64,000 nt of DNA from Chiridota heheva (GCA_020152595.1 JAIGNY010002799.1:1-64000); one strand, 5' to 3'. Shown: positions 44,786-56,450, counted from the stretch's first letter. The notes: a model not told the origin generated them from the letters alone. Made by a program: numbers and translations.

Positions 44786-45747
44786 GTAAGTATCTATTAC
44801 CTTTTGGAATAGTTTTACATGCTCAAGAAGTTCAGTTTAATGGAAAGGTTTGCCTCATAAGAACGGATTTCTGGTCTGAATAGTAGTTAAAACAATTGCT
44901 TACAAAAGGAAATGTTGGCCTGAAAAGAATTGAAAACAGTAAGTCTAGGGCTGAATAGCAGTTTTATCTTGCTTGAAAGAAAATGGTAACAATGGAAAGC
45001 TTGCCTCAAAGAACTTGATTGCTGGTCTAAATAGCAATTGAAACAATCAAACCTGGCTTGAAAAGAAATAAAACAATTCGGATAAATAGCAGCCCTCTAC
45101 CATTGTGTTTGCTTTGTGGTCGCCAACTAAAAAAAAACAACTGGCGACCATGTTCCCTCATTTCCAAAATTTTGATCGCCAGAATCGCCAAAATTATTAA
45201 AAGGTTACTTGCTAATACAAAAATCTGTTTTAAATTCTAATTTTGAATGAAAGAAACCCTTCTTTCCCGATGGTTTTCTTGCATGAATAATTTAATTCAT
45301 ACTTTAAAGACAACTCTTTTTAATTTAAAAAATGCACAAAACAAATATCGATAATAAAGACTGATCAACAGTGATATGATATCGTATATATTGTATAGGT
45401 GCCATGGGGACTTGTGGGACAAAGTTTTGGTGTAAACATTTGGAATTAGGACGCCAGTAATTTTGGGGCAGTAAAGATTAAAGGTATTTCATGCTAATGA
45501 AATATTTTCAATTCATTTCTTACTCGAAGAATCTTTTATTTTGGTCGCCAGGTGAGACATAAGGTGTTATTTCTCTGGCGAATAAAATCATCCTTTTTCA
45601 ATTTTTTCGTAGCCAAGATTAAAGTTTTCATTGCTATGGCAGCAGGAATTGTTGAGGGTTGATAAACAGTATGATGTATTTGCAATCAGAACATCAAGTG
45701 TGTTGCAAAGAAACAAATGCTAAGCATGATCTAATGTTTTATACCAG

Positions 45748-46950
45748 GTACTAGAGCAGGAGTCCATGACGGTGTTGCCAGTGCCCCAAGATCAAATTTC
45801 ATCTATCAGAATGCAAGAACAAAACCAAAGAAAGAAGAGACTAAAAATGATGAAAACAAAAATAACGACTATAAGAATGCAACTGGTGATCTTAATGCGA
45901 AGTTAAAAGATCAAACAGGCACAGATGCAGAGAACCAGAGCAGATTGTCAAGTAGGATATCTGTCAGAATCAGCTCAAGCAATCAACAAGGTGACGACAA
46001 AGTTGTCCATGATGTAGATAAGAGTCCTCGTAGTGAGGATGTGAACTTGGGAAGCACACAAATGTCAGACGCAAATGATGAGGTGACTACTCGTGAGGAT
46101 TTGACCAAGCTTGTTGAAGAGATTGAAATTAGTGGCAAAGAAGATGGGAAGGGTGTTGGTGGGGAGGGTGTTGGTGGGGAGGGTGTTGATGGTGAGGGTG
46201 TTGTTGCGGAGGGTGTTGATGGTAAGGGTGTTGATGGGGAGGGTGTTGATAGGGAGGGTGTTGTTGCGGAGGGTGTGGTGGGGAGGGTGTTGATGGTGAG
46301 GGTGTTAATGGTGAGGGTGTTGATAGGGAGAGTGTTGATGGGGAAGGTGTTGTTGCGGAGGGTGTTGATGGTGAGGGTGTTGTTGGGGAGGGTGTTGTTG
46401 CGGAAGGTGTTGATGGTGAGGGTGTAGATGGTGAGGGTCTTGATAGGGAGGGTGTTGTTGTGGAGGGTGTTGTTGCGGAGGGTGTTGATGGGGATGGTGA
46501 TGAAGAGGTTGGTGATGGTGATGTGGGAGGAACTGTTCCTTCAGAGGCGGTGATAGATCAAAAAGATCTGTCCTGATGATCCTGGCGAGGAAGGTGATCA
46601 TTCAGGAGAGAGTGATGCTGTTGAATAAGAGGTTGAAAATGGAAATCTTATAAGTAATGGAAATGGTGATGAAGGTGGAAATGGTGATTTGACAGGAAAT
46701 GATGGCGATGAAATTGATCATAAAGTACCACGTGTAGAGGATTTTAAAGAAGGAAGGGAAGATGATCATTTAAAACGGAGGATCAGTTTGAAAAAAAGAA
46801 CCAGATGGAAGCTTTGATATTAAAAGAAACAGTGATCCAGAAAAGATCGTTTACCAAGAAAAGATCAAGGACCCGGAAGATGATAATTTAGGAAGGAGTA
46901 ATGATCTGGAGAGGAATGGTAGAGAGCAAAAAAGTCATAAAGAGTTATAA
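45748..46950 (+). CDS. Host gene, last coding exon, 3' part broken
   Basis: The acceptor TTTATACCAG joins exon 8 in phase. The frame encodes TRAGVHDGVASAPRSNFIYQ, an Asn/Lys/Asp-rich stretch, then SRLSSRISVRISSSNQQGDD and TTREDLTKLVEEIEISGKED. A 15-base coding repeat (GVDGE-type) starts at about 46148. One base is missing near 46277, moving the original frame to a stop at about 46428. The repeat itself continues in the next frame to TGA at 46574-46576. A third frame reads DPDDPGEEGDHSGESDAVE to TAA at 46626, continues beyond it, and shifts again in the A7 run at 46791-46797. It then ends as NDLERNGREQKSHKEL with TAA at 46948-46950. The acidic, Asn/Glu-rich composition persists throughout, so the ancestral exon clearly reached 46950. 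Confidence 0.7.
46148..46485 (+). repeat. 15-bp coding minisatellite (GVDGE repeats)
   Basis: About 22 tandem copies of GGTGTTGATGGTGAG and variants (GTTGTTGCGGAG, GGTGTTGGTGGGGAG), encoding GVDGE, GVVAE and GVGGE pentapeptides. The copy at about 46275 lacks one T. Units are related but shuffled, as expected from slippage. Confidence 0.9.
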
Positions 46951-47250
46951 CAAGATGGAAATGAACCTATGCTACTATTTTTAACTTGCGATGGTAATAG
47001 AAAGTTTATTGAAAGACAAGAAAAGTAGTTTGTTTTGAGTAAAGCTGAAATATTCCAAAGGAGACTGAAGAAACAGGAAATTGGTAGCGGAATGGTGACA
47101 ATGTAAATTTTGATGGGGCAAAAGCCACATGACATGATGTTCATTGTGTACCTAAGCATAGTTACCAATTTTATGTTGTTAATGATGGGTGTAACTATCT
47201 AGGAAATAATGTATGATTGGTTACGTGAGAAATTACTTAAAACTAAAATT

Positions 47251-47256
47251 AATAAA
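47251..47256 (+). terminator. Putative poly(A) signal of the host gene
   Basis: AATAAA about 300 bases after the last stop codon at 46950 and ~170 bases before the next minisatellite. It is followed by a T/G-containing stretch (TTGCTTTGGCTTGTCAG). A plausible 3' end for the transcript; not verified. Confidence 0.4.
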
Positions 47257-47426
47257 AAGTTAATTGCTTTGGCTTGTCAGCAAAGGAGCTACAGTGATCA
47301 TCAGATGACTCTGACAATGGTATTCAGCTGCACCTTAACGATTGTGTGAGAAATTTAAATGCTTCATTTAATTTTTGAGGCTTTTTGTTGTATGTTGAGG
47401 GTTGAAATGGAAGATGTATGGTAAGC

Positions 47427-48226
47427 ATTCAGAAGGCTATATATTGACATTCAGAAGGCTGTATTGACATTTAGGCTATATTGACATTCAGAAGACTATA
47501 TTGACATTCAGAAGGCTATATTGACATTCAGGCTATATTGACATTCAGAAGGCTGTATTGACATTCAGGAGGCTATATTGACTTTCAGGAGGCTGTATTG
47601 ACATTCAGAAGGCTGTATTGACATTCAGAAGGCTGTATTGACATTCAGAAGGCTGTATTGACATTCAGAAGGCTGTATTGACATTCAGAAGGCTGTATTG
47701 ACATTCAGAAGGCTATATTGACATTCAGAGGGCTATATTGACATTCAGAAGGCTATATTGACATTTAGAAGGCTATATTGACATTCAGAAGGCTATATTG
47801 ACATTCAGAAGACTGTATTGACATTCAGAAGGCTGTACTGACATTCAGAAGGCTGTATTGACATTTTGAAGGCTGTATTGACATTCAGAATGCTATATTG
47901 ACATTCAGAAGGCTGTATTGACATATTGACATTCAGAGGGCTATATTGACATTCAGAAGGCTGTATTGACATTCAGAAGGCTGTATTGACATTCAAAAGG
48001 CTGTATTGACATTCAGAAGGCTGTATTGACATTCAGAAGGCTATATTGACATTCAGAAGGCTGTATTGACATTCAGAAGGCTATATTGACATTCAGAAGG
48101 CTGTATTGACATTTAGAAGGCTGTATTGTCATTCAGAGGGCTGTATTGACATTCAGAAGGCTGTATTGACTTTCAGCAGGCTGTATTGACATTCAGAAGG
48201 CTGTATTGACATTCAGAAGGCTATAT
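47427..48226 (+). repeat. 20-bp minisatellite, about 40 copies
   Basis: Tandem TATTGACATTCAGAAGGCTG (or ...GGCTA) units over ~800 bases with single-base variants and a few truncated units. The array starts shortly after the presumed end of the host gene and has no open frame. Confidence 0.96.
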
Positions 48227-49641
48227 AGATTCTATACGTGTTGGATTTATATATTTTTTTAAATACATGCAATGAAAGATAGCAACTATATAAATTAGAG
48301 ACGAGTCCTTGTTATTCACATCCCTCTATGTATTTCTTTGATCACCTCTTAATGCATCTATGGAATGAGAAGGATAATTTTGTAGTTCTTCCCTTTTCTG
48401 GCCAGTTTTCATTGATGTGGATAGTATTCTTTGTGACAATCAAGTTTTTTTGTGACAATCAAGTATTTTTAGAATATGGAGTGCATAATTAAAAAAATCA
48501 TCTATGTTGGTTCTGGATTTTCTAGGGGCAGGAAACGCTTCTTGTTACATATGAATGGTAAAATGTATCTTAACTGAGTACGCTTTGCAAAATACCAGCT
48601 GGGCAACCAGTTGCCAAAGTTATCAAGAATACATGTAGGCTTTTGGGTGCAAGTGACCCTGCTCTTTGAACTATGCACACATGCAGCTCCTAAACAATTT
48701 CAATCCATTCCAGGTTCTACTGTTTTATAAATGAAGCGATTTATTTCAAACATTCCATTAATAGATAAAGTGATATATATTGGGTCAAAATCAAAAATGT
48801 ATTCAATACGGCCTTTTAAAGTCTTTCATGCACAACCAAATCTATATATATATTTATTTTCTAAAATGTTTTGATTTGTACTATTTTGTTCAAAGTCTTT
48901 TTTTTTTTTTTATGCTTGTGAAAAAGTCCAACTTTCTTCTTTCTGAGCAGAATAACTGAAATATAATGCGGCATTTGGTAAAAATTGTATTTCAACTTTT
49001 AATCATTTCAGTTATTCACCATGAACTGTGTGTGGTTTTGAGTGATTCTTGCATTGTTTTCAATATTCCAAGTTAATTTCAGTATGAATTTTGTACTACA
49101 ATCTTGGACAAAACTGCTGGAACAGTTCAGCTTAGAAAAGAAGCTTAATATTTAGTGTCGTTACAGATAATTGCCTTCACTGATTTTTACCTCCCTCCCC
49201 CTTAGCAATGTTGGATTGTTTTATTTTAATGTATTTAAAAAAACAAATATTTTCAGTGGTCAACATTGAATTGGAGGGAGGGGATGGGTGAAGATATTAA
49301 GGTAGGGTAGGGGACACTGGAGACGTCAAGGAAATTATGCAAATGCTCTAGAATACTGATTAACAAATGTTAGAATACAGATCAAAAATCACTTCAAAAA
49401 AACACCATTATTAATGATGTAGGGCTATGGATGGTGAATTGTAAAGAATAGAAAAGTATGTTCATAAAGAAGTGCAAATTTTAATGAACTGTTGCAACAA
49501 GTTTTGTCCAAGATTGTAGGTCATAGATTTCTTTGACCGTTCACCTTAACCTTATAAATCAGAATTGCTAAGTTTCATATGTAGCATTTGCAGTATACGG
49601 GGCAAGTATGCAAAATAACATTTTTCTTAGTTCACTAATGT
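48227..49641. other. No gene seen; diverged duplicated segment
   Basis: AT-rich. A stretch at about 48700-48845 (CCATTCCAGGTTCTACTGTTT, AATAGATAAAG, ATATTGGGT, CCTTTTAAAGTCTTTC) is a diverged copy of 50725-50845. No coding signal. Confidence 0.45.
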
Positions 49642-50196
49642 TTAAAGGATTAGTTCAGAGGTGAAACAAGTCCATCTTATATGAAGGAGGACTTTAAAAG
49701 AAACAAAATGGTGAAGAAAGCATTCAAAAATCTTATTCTGTGAAGGAGATTTTCAAGTTTAAAGCTGTTTATTATCTGTGTAGAAATGAATGGTGTAGTA
49801 AGTCTACTATGGAAAGTTGGCATCTTCATCCTCACATTCTTTAATATCAATTTTTAATGTATTTTAAGAAAGTTTATCAATTTTGTTTCACTATTTAAAT
49901 TATTTTTCTTTCTTCAGGTGGTATATCATTCAGTTTTACTACTTTTTGACATATCCCATGGTTTTTAAGCCACATAATCGAAGAATAAAATATGATAGAA
50001 TACATAGACTTTGAGGAATCTGAGGCTATGTTGTCACAACTAATCTGATTTCAGTAGTTTCTACACAATTATACTAAACTTTAAACTAATAAAATATCTC
50101 CTTAACAGAATAAGATTTGGGAATGAATTCTTCACTATTTTGATGTCCTCTTTCATATAAGATGGACTTGCTTGACCTCTGAACTTAATCCTTTAA
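49642..50196. mobile_element. MITE family A, complete copy 1
   Basis: A ~555-base element with long inverted arms. The left end is AAAGGATTAGTTCAGAGGTG...AGTCCATCTTATATGAA; the right end is TTCATATAAGATGGACTTG...CCTCTGAACTTAATCCTTT. Internal landmarks are GTGAAGAAAGCATTCAAAAA and CTTTGAGGAATCTGAGGCTA. No reading frame. Flanks read TTTAAAGG / CCTTTAA, suggesting TTAA or TA-type duplication, though palindromic ends make this ambiguous. Confidence 0.85.
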
Positions 50197-51410
50197 TTTC
50201 TGCAGTAACTGTCTGCCATATGTTGAGGTAAATAGTGTGTGACATTCTTTGGTGCGCTGTAAGCCAGTATAAATCTTTTGATCTTCCGACTTCTCCAGGC
50301 ATTCAGTCATGTTCATATTTTGTAAACAATTTTAAGCAAGTCATCAAATACCATTCCAGTTTATTGAGTACTTTCACGTAAGTGTAGTACTACTAAATAT
50401 ATTTTTACTTGTACATCTATCAAAGATATTTTTGAATGCAGTGATATCTTTGAAGTACTATATAAATATTTATTTTGTGTGTATTCTTCATCTACTAGGG
50501 CATTCTGCATTCATGCTAGTAATAAAACTTCATAGCCTTAAAAATAATTTAATTCAATTGTAAGCAATTGTTAGTTTGTTAGTTTTTTTAGGAATGTTGC
50601 CATACTTTTGAGTAAAAACAGTTCATAAGCCTGAAAAAAGACTAGTCAAGAGAGGTTAACTTTTTCTAGTTAAATGCATAGATGGTCCATTTTCATTAAT
50701 GTAGCTATTAAAAATGTTTATTCCATTCCAGGTTTTACTGTTTTGGGAATTAAGTAATTTATTTCATAGATTTTATTAGATAAAGAAAATATTGGGTTAT
50801 GAGCAAAGATATTTGAAAATTGCCCTTTTAAGTCTTTCTCATATGTTTCAACTTGAAACAATGAAAACGCCTGACAAAAGACAATTCATGTCAGAGATAC
50901 ACTTTTTGTAGTTAAGTGTAGAGATAGTAATCTACATGAAAGATCTATGGAAAGATAGTGACAAAGGTAGTTAAATTATTTCAAAAATGATTACGAGGAC
51001 CAAGTAAATGATAAAAAGCTGTCAAATAAAAAACTTACATGTCAATAAGTTTCTCTTTAAGCCTACCTGCACCCGACACCTGAGTGAATCCTGAAAACTC
51101 AGGTATGACAATTACCAACCTGACTTCCTGTTTAGTGTATTGTGTTTCCATTCCAAACAATGATTGTTTATCTGCCATTCCCATGCACAACAGTCAAGTA
51201 GCCTAAGGTTATTTGTGTGTATAAGATTACAGACAGCCAGTGCGGGAGTAATCAAGGCACTTTTGTGATTGAAATCACTCATCTGTGTTAAGTGTCTTAG
51301 TGGAGAAATTTGTTTGAAAACTGGTGATTAAATACCTGTGTATTATATGCCTGAGGTGATGTGTGCATTAACTGATGATTGATGGATCATTTCTCCTAAG
51401 GAAAGATACA
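50197..51410. other. No gene seen
   Basis: AT-rich with no coding signal. Contains the diverged partner (50725-50845) of the segment at 48.7 kb. Confidence 0.45.
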
Positions 51411-52164
51411 TAGATTGTTAATCAATGATTCACTGCAATAGCTGTTGTAGTGCTTGTAAAGAATCATAACATGACCAATCTTTGTTTTTTGCTAATGCCT
51501 AAAAAAATTGTTTGCTCTTTCATGTGGAAAATTGTAAGGAAGGGTAGGGGCTGGAAAAAGTTTTTTTATTCCCTTTTTGCTCCCTGAGGACTAAGTATCA
51601 AGAACATTTATAAAACAGATTTAAAAACCCTTCACTTTTATCTTCAGATTGTTGGTTTCTTTTATTTTGCTCAGTTTTTATATATCTTTCATACTTTTAG
51701 TGAGATTTTGGATTTTTTTCCTTGGGCATTATAAACAGGCAGGACAAAATTTTTTCAAGCTTTTGTGGGCAGTGAGCTTCATTTTCTCTGCAGTAAAGCA
51801 ACAGTCAACAGTGGTTGCCACACTAATTTGTAGGGATTTTTACGAAGCGCAGGAATTTTTGAGAAAAAAAATAAAAAATTCTTTAAAGAAAAATCGCACC
51901 CCTATTTTTCAGTGAGTTAGGCAAACAAACAACTTTTTTTTAGGCATAATAGCAGTACTCAGAAAAAAGGCTTTTTATTCAATCCCCTGGTCCCCAAATA
52001 ATACTTGTGTACATTTTCAGTATAGTTTTGTTATATTCATGCATGATTCAAGAACAAATCTTCCAATATAAGAATTATAAATGTTGGTGTCAACAGCAGA
52101 GAAGGTAGGGAAGAGGAAGGGAGGGGAGGGGGGTGGGGGGTAGCAAAGGTTAGCTACCATAGCA
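51411..52164 (+). repeat. Duplicated ~750-bp segment, copy 1
   Basis: A direct-orientation partner of 54294-55036. Shared stretches include GTAGTGCTTGTAAAGAATCA, CCCTGAGGACTAAGTATCAA, CCCCTGGTCCCCAAATA and GTTAGCTACCATAGCA, each near-identical, with scattered indels. Both copies end with a G-rich tract (AGGGGAGGGGGG type). Non-coding; either a local duplication ~2.9 kb apart or two copies of an unknown transposon. Confidence 0.85.
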
Positions 52165-52859
52165 TATTGCTTCATGTATGGTATTCCAAGCCTGATATGT
52201 AAATTTCATATGCAAATTTCATATGTATGAATTAGTAGACCTCTCTTTTAATGCTGATGAAAACTAATTATTTTTCCAATTTTCTGCCATTGTTTTTCTC
52301 ATCTGTTGAAGAGTATATGCATCGTTACCACACTCTGCTAAATGAAGGAATTATATCAAAACATTTTGTATATATTGAAAAATCTTCTAATATTGTTAAG
52401 GGTTACCTTTAAAATGAATGCTATTTCCAAAATTCAAATATTGCCTTTCAAGGTTTAGTACCATTTGTTTAATGTTATCAAGTAGAGAAACTGCCTAGCT
52501 GCAAAGGCTGAAATGACATTAAGAAGCCTAGACAATCATTTGAACACAGCTGAAAAAGAGACTTAAGACAAATCATTTTACATAAACAGTGATATGTCAA
52601 TGCTGCAGACAGACATTTGAACAGTCACATGGTACGAAACACAGCAAGACAATCATCTGATGAGAGGTCACAAAGCGTTGGCTTTATGGGAGTAAATTTG
52701 ATTTGATGGGAATAATGTCAAGACAATCACAGAATAATCATTTGATCAACATGGGTGTAGGGCCCCATCATTTTGGATCGGGGGAGCCGTCGAGCTGATG
52801 GCGTAAATATATTCCAAGATAGTCAAAATAGCTGTCTTTACCACTGTTTAGATGCTAAA
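52165..52859. other. No gene seen
   Basis: AT-rich between the duplicated segment and a LINE tail. No frame or repeat match identified. Confidence 0.4.
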
Positions 52860-53036
52860 TTCCTCTTTTCCCTTTTTCAAGAAGAAAGTTAAAACTCACC
52901 TTTTTCAATTAGCATTTAAATGATTACTTCCGCTTGACTTTTTGCTTTTTATTTTGATTGTAAACTGCCACTGATTATAGTTAGTACTGTAAAAGTGAGC
53001 ACTATATAAATAGTACCTATTATTATTATAGTATTA
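52860..53036 (+). mobile_element. CR1/L2-like LINE 3' tail
   Basis: TTCAAGAAGAAAGTTAAAACTCACCTTTTTCAATTAGC encodes the usual last residues FKKKVKTHLFQLAF. It is followed by a short 3' UTR (TGTAAAAGTGAGCACTATATAA) and a terminal (ATT)n run. This is the characteristic end of CR1/L2-type elements. Only the last ~180 bases are present. Confidence 0.75.
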
Positions 53037-54293
53037 TCAAATTTTACCGAGAAGTAAAAAATCATCATCGCCTAAAAATCTGCATTAGTAAAGGCACTGC
53101 TTAAAAATTTGTCATGCAATTTTCAAGCAGCAAATTAACCACATTGTTCCACAAGATTAAGTTTGCATCATTACATTGAGGTATAAATAGTTCTATGCAA
53201 AGTTCATTTCACCTTTCCCCAGCAGCAAAGACAAACAATGCCAGCATTGATTACAGTTACTACTTATATTACAAAGGATTGCCATTATATTCAGATGTGT
53301 GTCACTAAAAACACCCTGTAACACCAGTGGGAGTACTGTAGTTGTTATCTTGAAGGAGCCTTGGAGAGGTGAAACTGTATACAGTTTGTGGTTTGGGAAA
53401 TGAAGAAACATAACTTTTACTTGACCGGTTCTGCTCCATTTGAGGTCCGATTAAGATGTTCCTAGTTTTCAAATGTGGAACTTTTGACTAATTTTATGGA
53501 AAAAATTGAGTAGGGGTGGGGGAGGGGGAAATGACCCTGTCAGGATTAAGAACTATGAAAAGGAACTTTTCTTTGCAAAGACAGGGGTTTGATAGTCATG
53601 TTGGGGCAACATAGTCCTTTGTAGTTAATTCATGAAGTAACAACGTTGGTTTTGTTGGTTTTGATGTTAAACGGCACCGCGACAGTCAGAGTCAAATGTG
53701 CTAGGAGGCTGTTAATCAATAATGCTGTAAGAGTTAGGATAGTGAGGAGATGGAAGGTTTGTAAGGGAGATAAAGGGGAAAAGCTGAATGTTGGAGAAAA
53801 AATTAGGGAAAAAGAAAGGGGTGTGTAAAGGTTAGGTGTAGGTTGTTGTTGCGGAGGAAGTTGATAATGTTTGAGGAAGAATTGTTTTAAAATAGGTCCA
53901 AGATTGAGGAGAGAAAAGATCTGGAGTTCTGGTAGAGGGGACAGGTTAAGAAAATATACTTAAAGTTATAAGATTTGTATTCAATTATAATATAAATACA
54001 GACAAAATGCAGGAGGATTGATTTGATTTGTGCAAAACTTAAGTTCAGATAATCATTTGGAAAAGACACCCAGCTGGATGAATCACTTGATAAAGACAAT
54101 ATATAAACTTTCACAAGACTAATATTAGTCCAGATTGAAAATGTATGTATGCGTTGCAGATTAGCCTCATTAGTTTTTTACATGATTGTATCTAAATGTA
54201 ATTTATATATTTGTGATTGCACTGATTGCTTGTTTGTTAGGTGAAGGGTTTAATGTTAATTTTTAATTTTAAAGTATTTATTTTTCTTTCTAG
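53037..54293. other. No clear gene; possible ghost of the exon-9 repeat
   Basis: No intact frame. At about 53840-53940 there is GTTGTTGCGGAGGAAGTTGATAATG, which resembles the exon 9 pentapeptide repeat, and GATCTGGAG...GGTAGAG, which resembles the tail of exon 9 near 46905. It may be a degraded partial duplicate, but the similarity is short. Confidence 0.3.
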
Positions 54294-55036
54294 ATAGATT
54301 GTGAATCAACAATTCACTGCAGTAGCTGTTGTAGTGCTTGTAAAGAATCATAACATGACCAATCTTTGTTTTTTGCTAAGGCCTAAAAAAATCGTTAACT
54401 CTTTTAAAAAAATTGTAAGAAAGGGTAGGTGCTGAAAAAAGTTTTTTTTATTCCCTTTTGGCTCCCTGAGGACTAAGTATCAAGAACATTTATAAAACAG
54501 ATTTAAAAACACTTTACTTCCATTTTCAGATTGTTGGTTCCTTTTATTTTGCTCAGTTTTTATATATCTTTCAAACTTTTGTGAGATTTTGGATTTTCTT
54601 TCCTTGCGCATTACAAACATGCAGGACTAAAGCTCTTGTGGGCAGTGAGCTTCATTTTCTCTGCAATAAAGCAACAGTCAAAGTGGTTGCCACGCTAATT
54701 TGTAGGGATTTATACGAAGCGCAGGAATTTGTTAAAGAAAAAAAAAACCTTTTTCTTAAATAAAAAATGCACCCCTATTTTTTGGCAGGTTAGGCAAACA
54801 AACAACTTTTTTTAGGCCTAATAGCAGTACTCAGAAAAAGGCTTTTTATTCAATCCCCTGGTCCCCAAATAGTACTTGTGTACATTTTCAGTATAGTTTT
54901 GTTATATTCATGCATGATTCAAGAACAAATCTTCCAATATAAGAATTATAAATTTTGGTCTTAACAGCAGAAGGGGTGAGGGGGAGGGTTAGGAGGGGGG
55001 GGGGGGAGGTGGCAGAGGGTTAGCTACCATAGCAAA
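54294..55036 (+). repeat. Duplicated ~750-bp segment, copy 2
   Basis: Partner of 51411-52164 in the same orientation, ending in a G-rich tract at about 54976-55008. See the other copy for shared landmarks. It differs by small indels and roughly one substitution per 15-20 bases by eye. Confidence 0.85.
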
Positions 55037-55796
55037 AATGCACATTTTTGCAAAATTGAAAACTTTTTTGTGCATGGACCAAGTTTTTCCAATGAATAAA
55101 TGACGATTTAATTCTCTTTGTTTGTTATTAAAAATTTCAGCTATTAAATGGAAATTTAATCAAAAAATTTAAAATATGATGACATCTGTAATTGAAAAGT
55201 TCATTCTTAAGTCATTTCTTCATAAACTTGCATCCAAATTGTGTAAGAATTTTACTGAACTAAGAGTCAAGCCAGATTTGGAAGAGCTTTTGTGTGCAAA
55301 ATATGTAGAATGCAATACGAGTGAATTTATTTATGGTTCACTTTCTGAATCTTGAAATGTGTAAATCTTTTCAATGTGCATTTTAAGGAGTGCAATATGT
55401 TATCTTTCCAAAAGGAAATCTTTGTCTTGTTATGTGGTATTGCGAATAGATTTAGAATCAAATGAATGTTATTGATGTCTTGTGTTTGTGAATTACACTT
55501 GTAGATATGTAGCTTCCGAAAACAGCCTGATGTTAATAGTTTTCTTTTCAAAAATCCTACATGAAGTTTGTTGATTGATCAACATTGTGCCCAGGAGGTT
55601 AGACTATATCAGAGGTCGGAAAAAGGTTTGAGGAATCATCTGAGAAAAGGTTGAGAGCCAATAGAGGAAGTGCAATAGGTAAACAAATATGGAAGCTGGG
55701 GTAGGGGGAGGGGGGGAGTGGAGGAAGACTACATCTAGTTGTAGATTTGATGAAGAAAGGAGATAATTTTTATCAAGGGAGGTTTTGCGGATGCAA
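55037..55796. other. No gene seen
   Basis: AT-rich. A G-rich tract lies at 55702-55722. Short coding-like pieces precede the tandem duplication at 55.8 kb but no frame persists. Confidence 0.4.
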
Positions 55797-56063
55797 AATG
55801 GAATTACGAGTGAAGGAAGCTCTGGGGAGGCTGTACAGGAGGCAGTCAATGAGGACATGATAAACAGCGAGGAGAAGGTGAGGGGCAGTGACTTATTGCA
55901 GAGGGGTGGGGGAGCCGGTAAGGAGGTAAAACAGCTCAGCAATGGAATTGTAAAGAGTGAAGGAAGCTCTGGGGAGGTTGTACAGGGGCAGTCAATGAGG
56001 ATATGATAAATAGCGAGGAGAAGGTGAGGGGCAGTGACTGTTATTGCAGAGGGGTGGGGGAGC
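55797..56063 (+). repeat. ~145-bp tandem duplication with coding-like composition
   Basis: Two units begin at about 55797 and 55941 with ATGGAATT..GAGTGAAGGAAGCTCTGGGG. They share AGTCAATGAGGA(C/T)ATGATAAA, AGCGAGGAGAAGGTGAGGGG and GCAGAGGGGTGGGGGAGC. In the plus frame from 55785 the first unit reads NGITSEGSSGEAVQEAVNED and onward through the start of the second. The Glu/Ser/Gly/Asn-rich composition recalls the last exon of the host gene. No splice sites fix it as an exon. Confidence 0.6.
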
Positions 56064-56214
56064 AGCCAAGGATAATCTATGGATAACTTTCTTCAAGGCA
56101 TACTGCATCTATTCTTGAAACTGCTTCAGTCCCAACTCCTGTCTTGACTTCATATCAGTTACGATGTCTTCTCTTGCATTAAAGGTCTTCTCCTGCATTA
56201 ACTCAGTAAAGAGG

Positions 56215-56450
56215 AGTGTATTAATGGCCAGTGGGGCAAAAGGGATTTTGGGGGAATTTGGCATTTGGAGATTTTTAAAACATACCATACTAATATTGCT
56301 TGGGCTCAAAAATCTATAAAGTGAATTTGGCATTTGGAGAATTTTCAAACATATCTTACTCGAGCCCCCAAATATATATGAATTAGGGAATTCAGCATTT
56401 GGAGAATTTTCAAATCTATCTTACTGTAATTGTTCGGGCCCTAAAAATCG
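56215..56450 (+). repeat. ~75-bp degenerate tandem repeat, 3 copies
   Basis: Three imperfect copies of GAATTTGGCATTTGGAGAAT followed by TTTCAAACATA(C/T)CTTACT and a GGGC(C/T)C..AAAT phrase, starting near 56252, 56320 and 56385. Confidence 0.65.
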
